A stretch of 64,000 nucleotides of DNA from CALJFL01 sp047633055 (lineage in GTDB: Bacteria; Pseudomonadota; Gammaproteobacteria; Pseudomonadales; Halieaceae). Numbering within the stretch: position 1 is the first letter of the stretch; every line of letters starts with the position of its first letter. Under the pieces are notes generated by a model. That model ran no database searches. It was not told the DNA's origin and saw nothing but the letters and a program-made list of their open reading frames with translations. Shown here piece by piece: positions 63,998-64,000 of the stretch. A program made the translations under genes and the position numbers. The stretch spans positions 1 to 64,000 of the forward strand of contig JBLIEI010000012.1 in NCBI GenBank assembly GCA_047633055.1. The letters run 5' to 3'.

Positions 63998-64000
63998 AGC

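Overview
The window is a dense stretch of bacterial chromosome. Gene content and order point to a gammaproteobacterium: purL-mltF-tadA, guaA-guaB with divergent xseA, prfB-lysS with the RF2 frameshift, xerD-dsbC-hom-thrC-recJ, and dapA-bamC. Many TonB-dependent receptors and an SSS symporter suggest a marine or oligotrophic lineage, for example Cellvibrionales/Halieaceae-like. That placement is an inference from gene order; there is no rRNA in the window. No tRNA, rRNA, CRISPR array or insertion sequence was recognised.

Layout. 1-9200: a broken carbon-nitrogen hydrolase, secF-secD, purL, mltF, tadA. 9342-23368: an accessory block between tadA and guaA, holding an M14 peptidase, an alpha/beta hydrolase and a seven-gene locus on the minus strand (TonB receptor, SSS symporter, GH31 glycosidase, SulP permease, TauD-type dioxygenase, aldo/keto reductase, GntR regulator). 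23584-28776: guaA, guaB, xseA and a Crp-type regulator. 28943-32877: a signalling operon (response-regulator nucleotide cyclase, CheY-like receiver, hybrid-free histidine kinase) facing a lipoprotein gene. 32952-47634: lysS, prfB, a metal efflux permease with a CueR-like regulator, recJ, thrC, hom, an alaC-type aminotransferase, dsbC, xerD, a metallo-beta-lactamase-fold protein, bamC, dapA. 47814-51874: a DUF3806 protein and a four-gene MCE/Mla-like lipid transport operon. 51875-63997: a decayed TonB receptor, an SRAP protein, a DUF35/thiolase pair with a MaoC hydratase, an MscS channel, an RND pump, a rhodanese, sppA and a DUF2069 protein.

The most interesting part is 12125-23368. A perfect 12-bp palindrome inside a 15-bp identical word (GTCTTATATAAGATA) occurs three times, each overlapping or abutting a sigma70-like promoter: ahead of the TonB receptor, ahead of GH31-SSS, and ahead of aldo/keto reductase-TauD-SulP. 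With the adjacent GntR/UTRA gene this makes a self-contained regulon. Its enzymes (a glycosidase, an Fe(II)/2-oxoglutarate dioxygenase, an aldo/keto reductase and a sulfate-type permease) fit oxygenolytic desulfonation of a sulfonated sugar such as sulfoquinovose: import, glycoside cleavage, C-S cleavage to a 6-oxo sugar, reduction to glucose and disposal of the sulfur anion. The GH31 enzyme lacks the visible sulfonate-binding motif of YihQ but has an arginine in the loop that would face C6, so it may be a different solution to the same problem. The pathway assignment is an inference.
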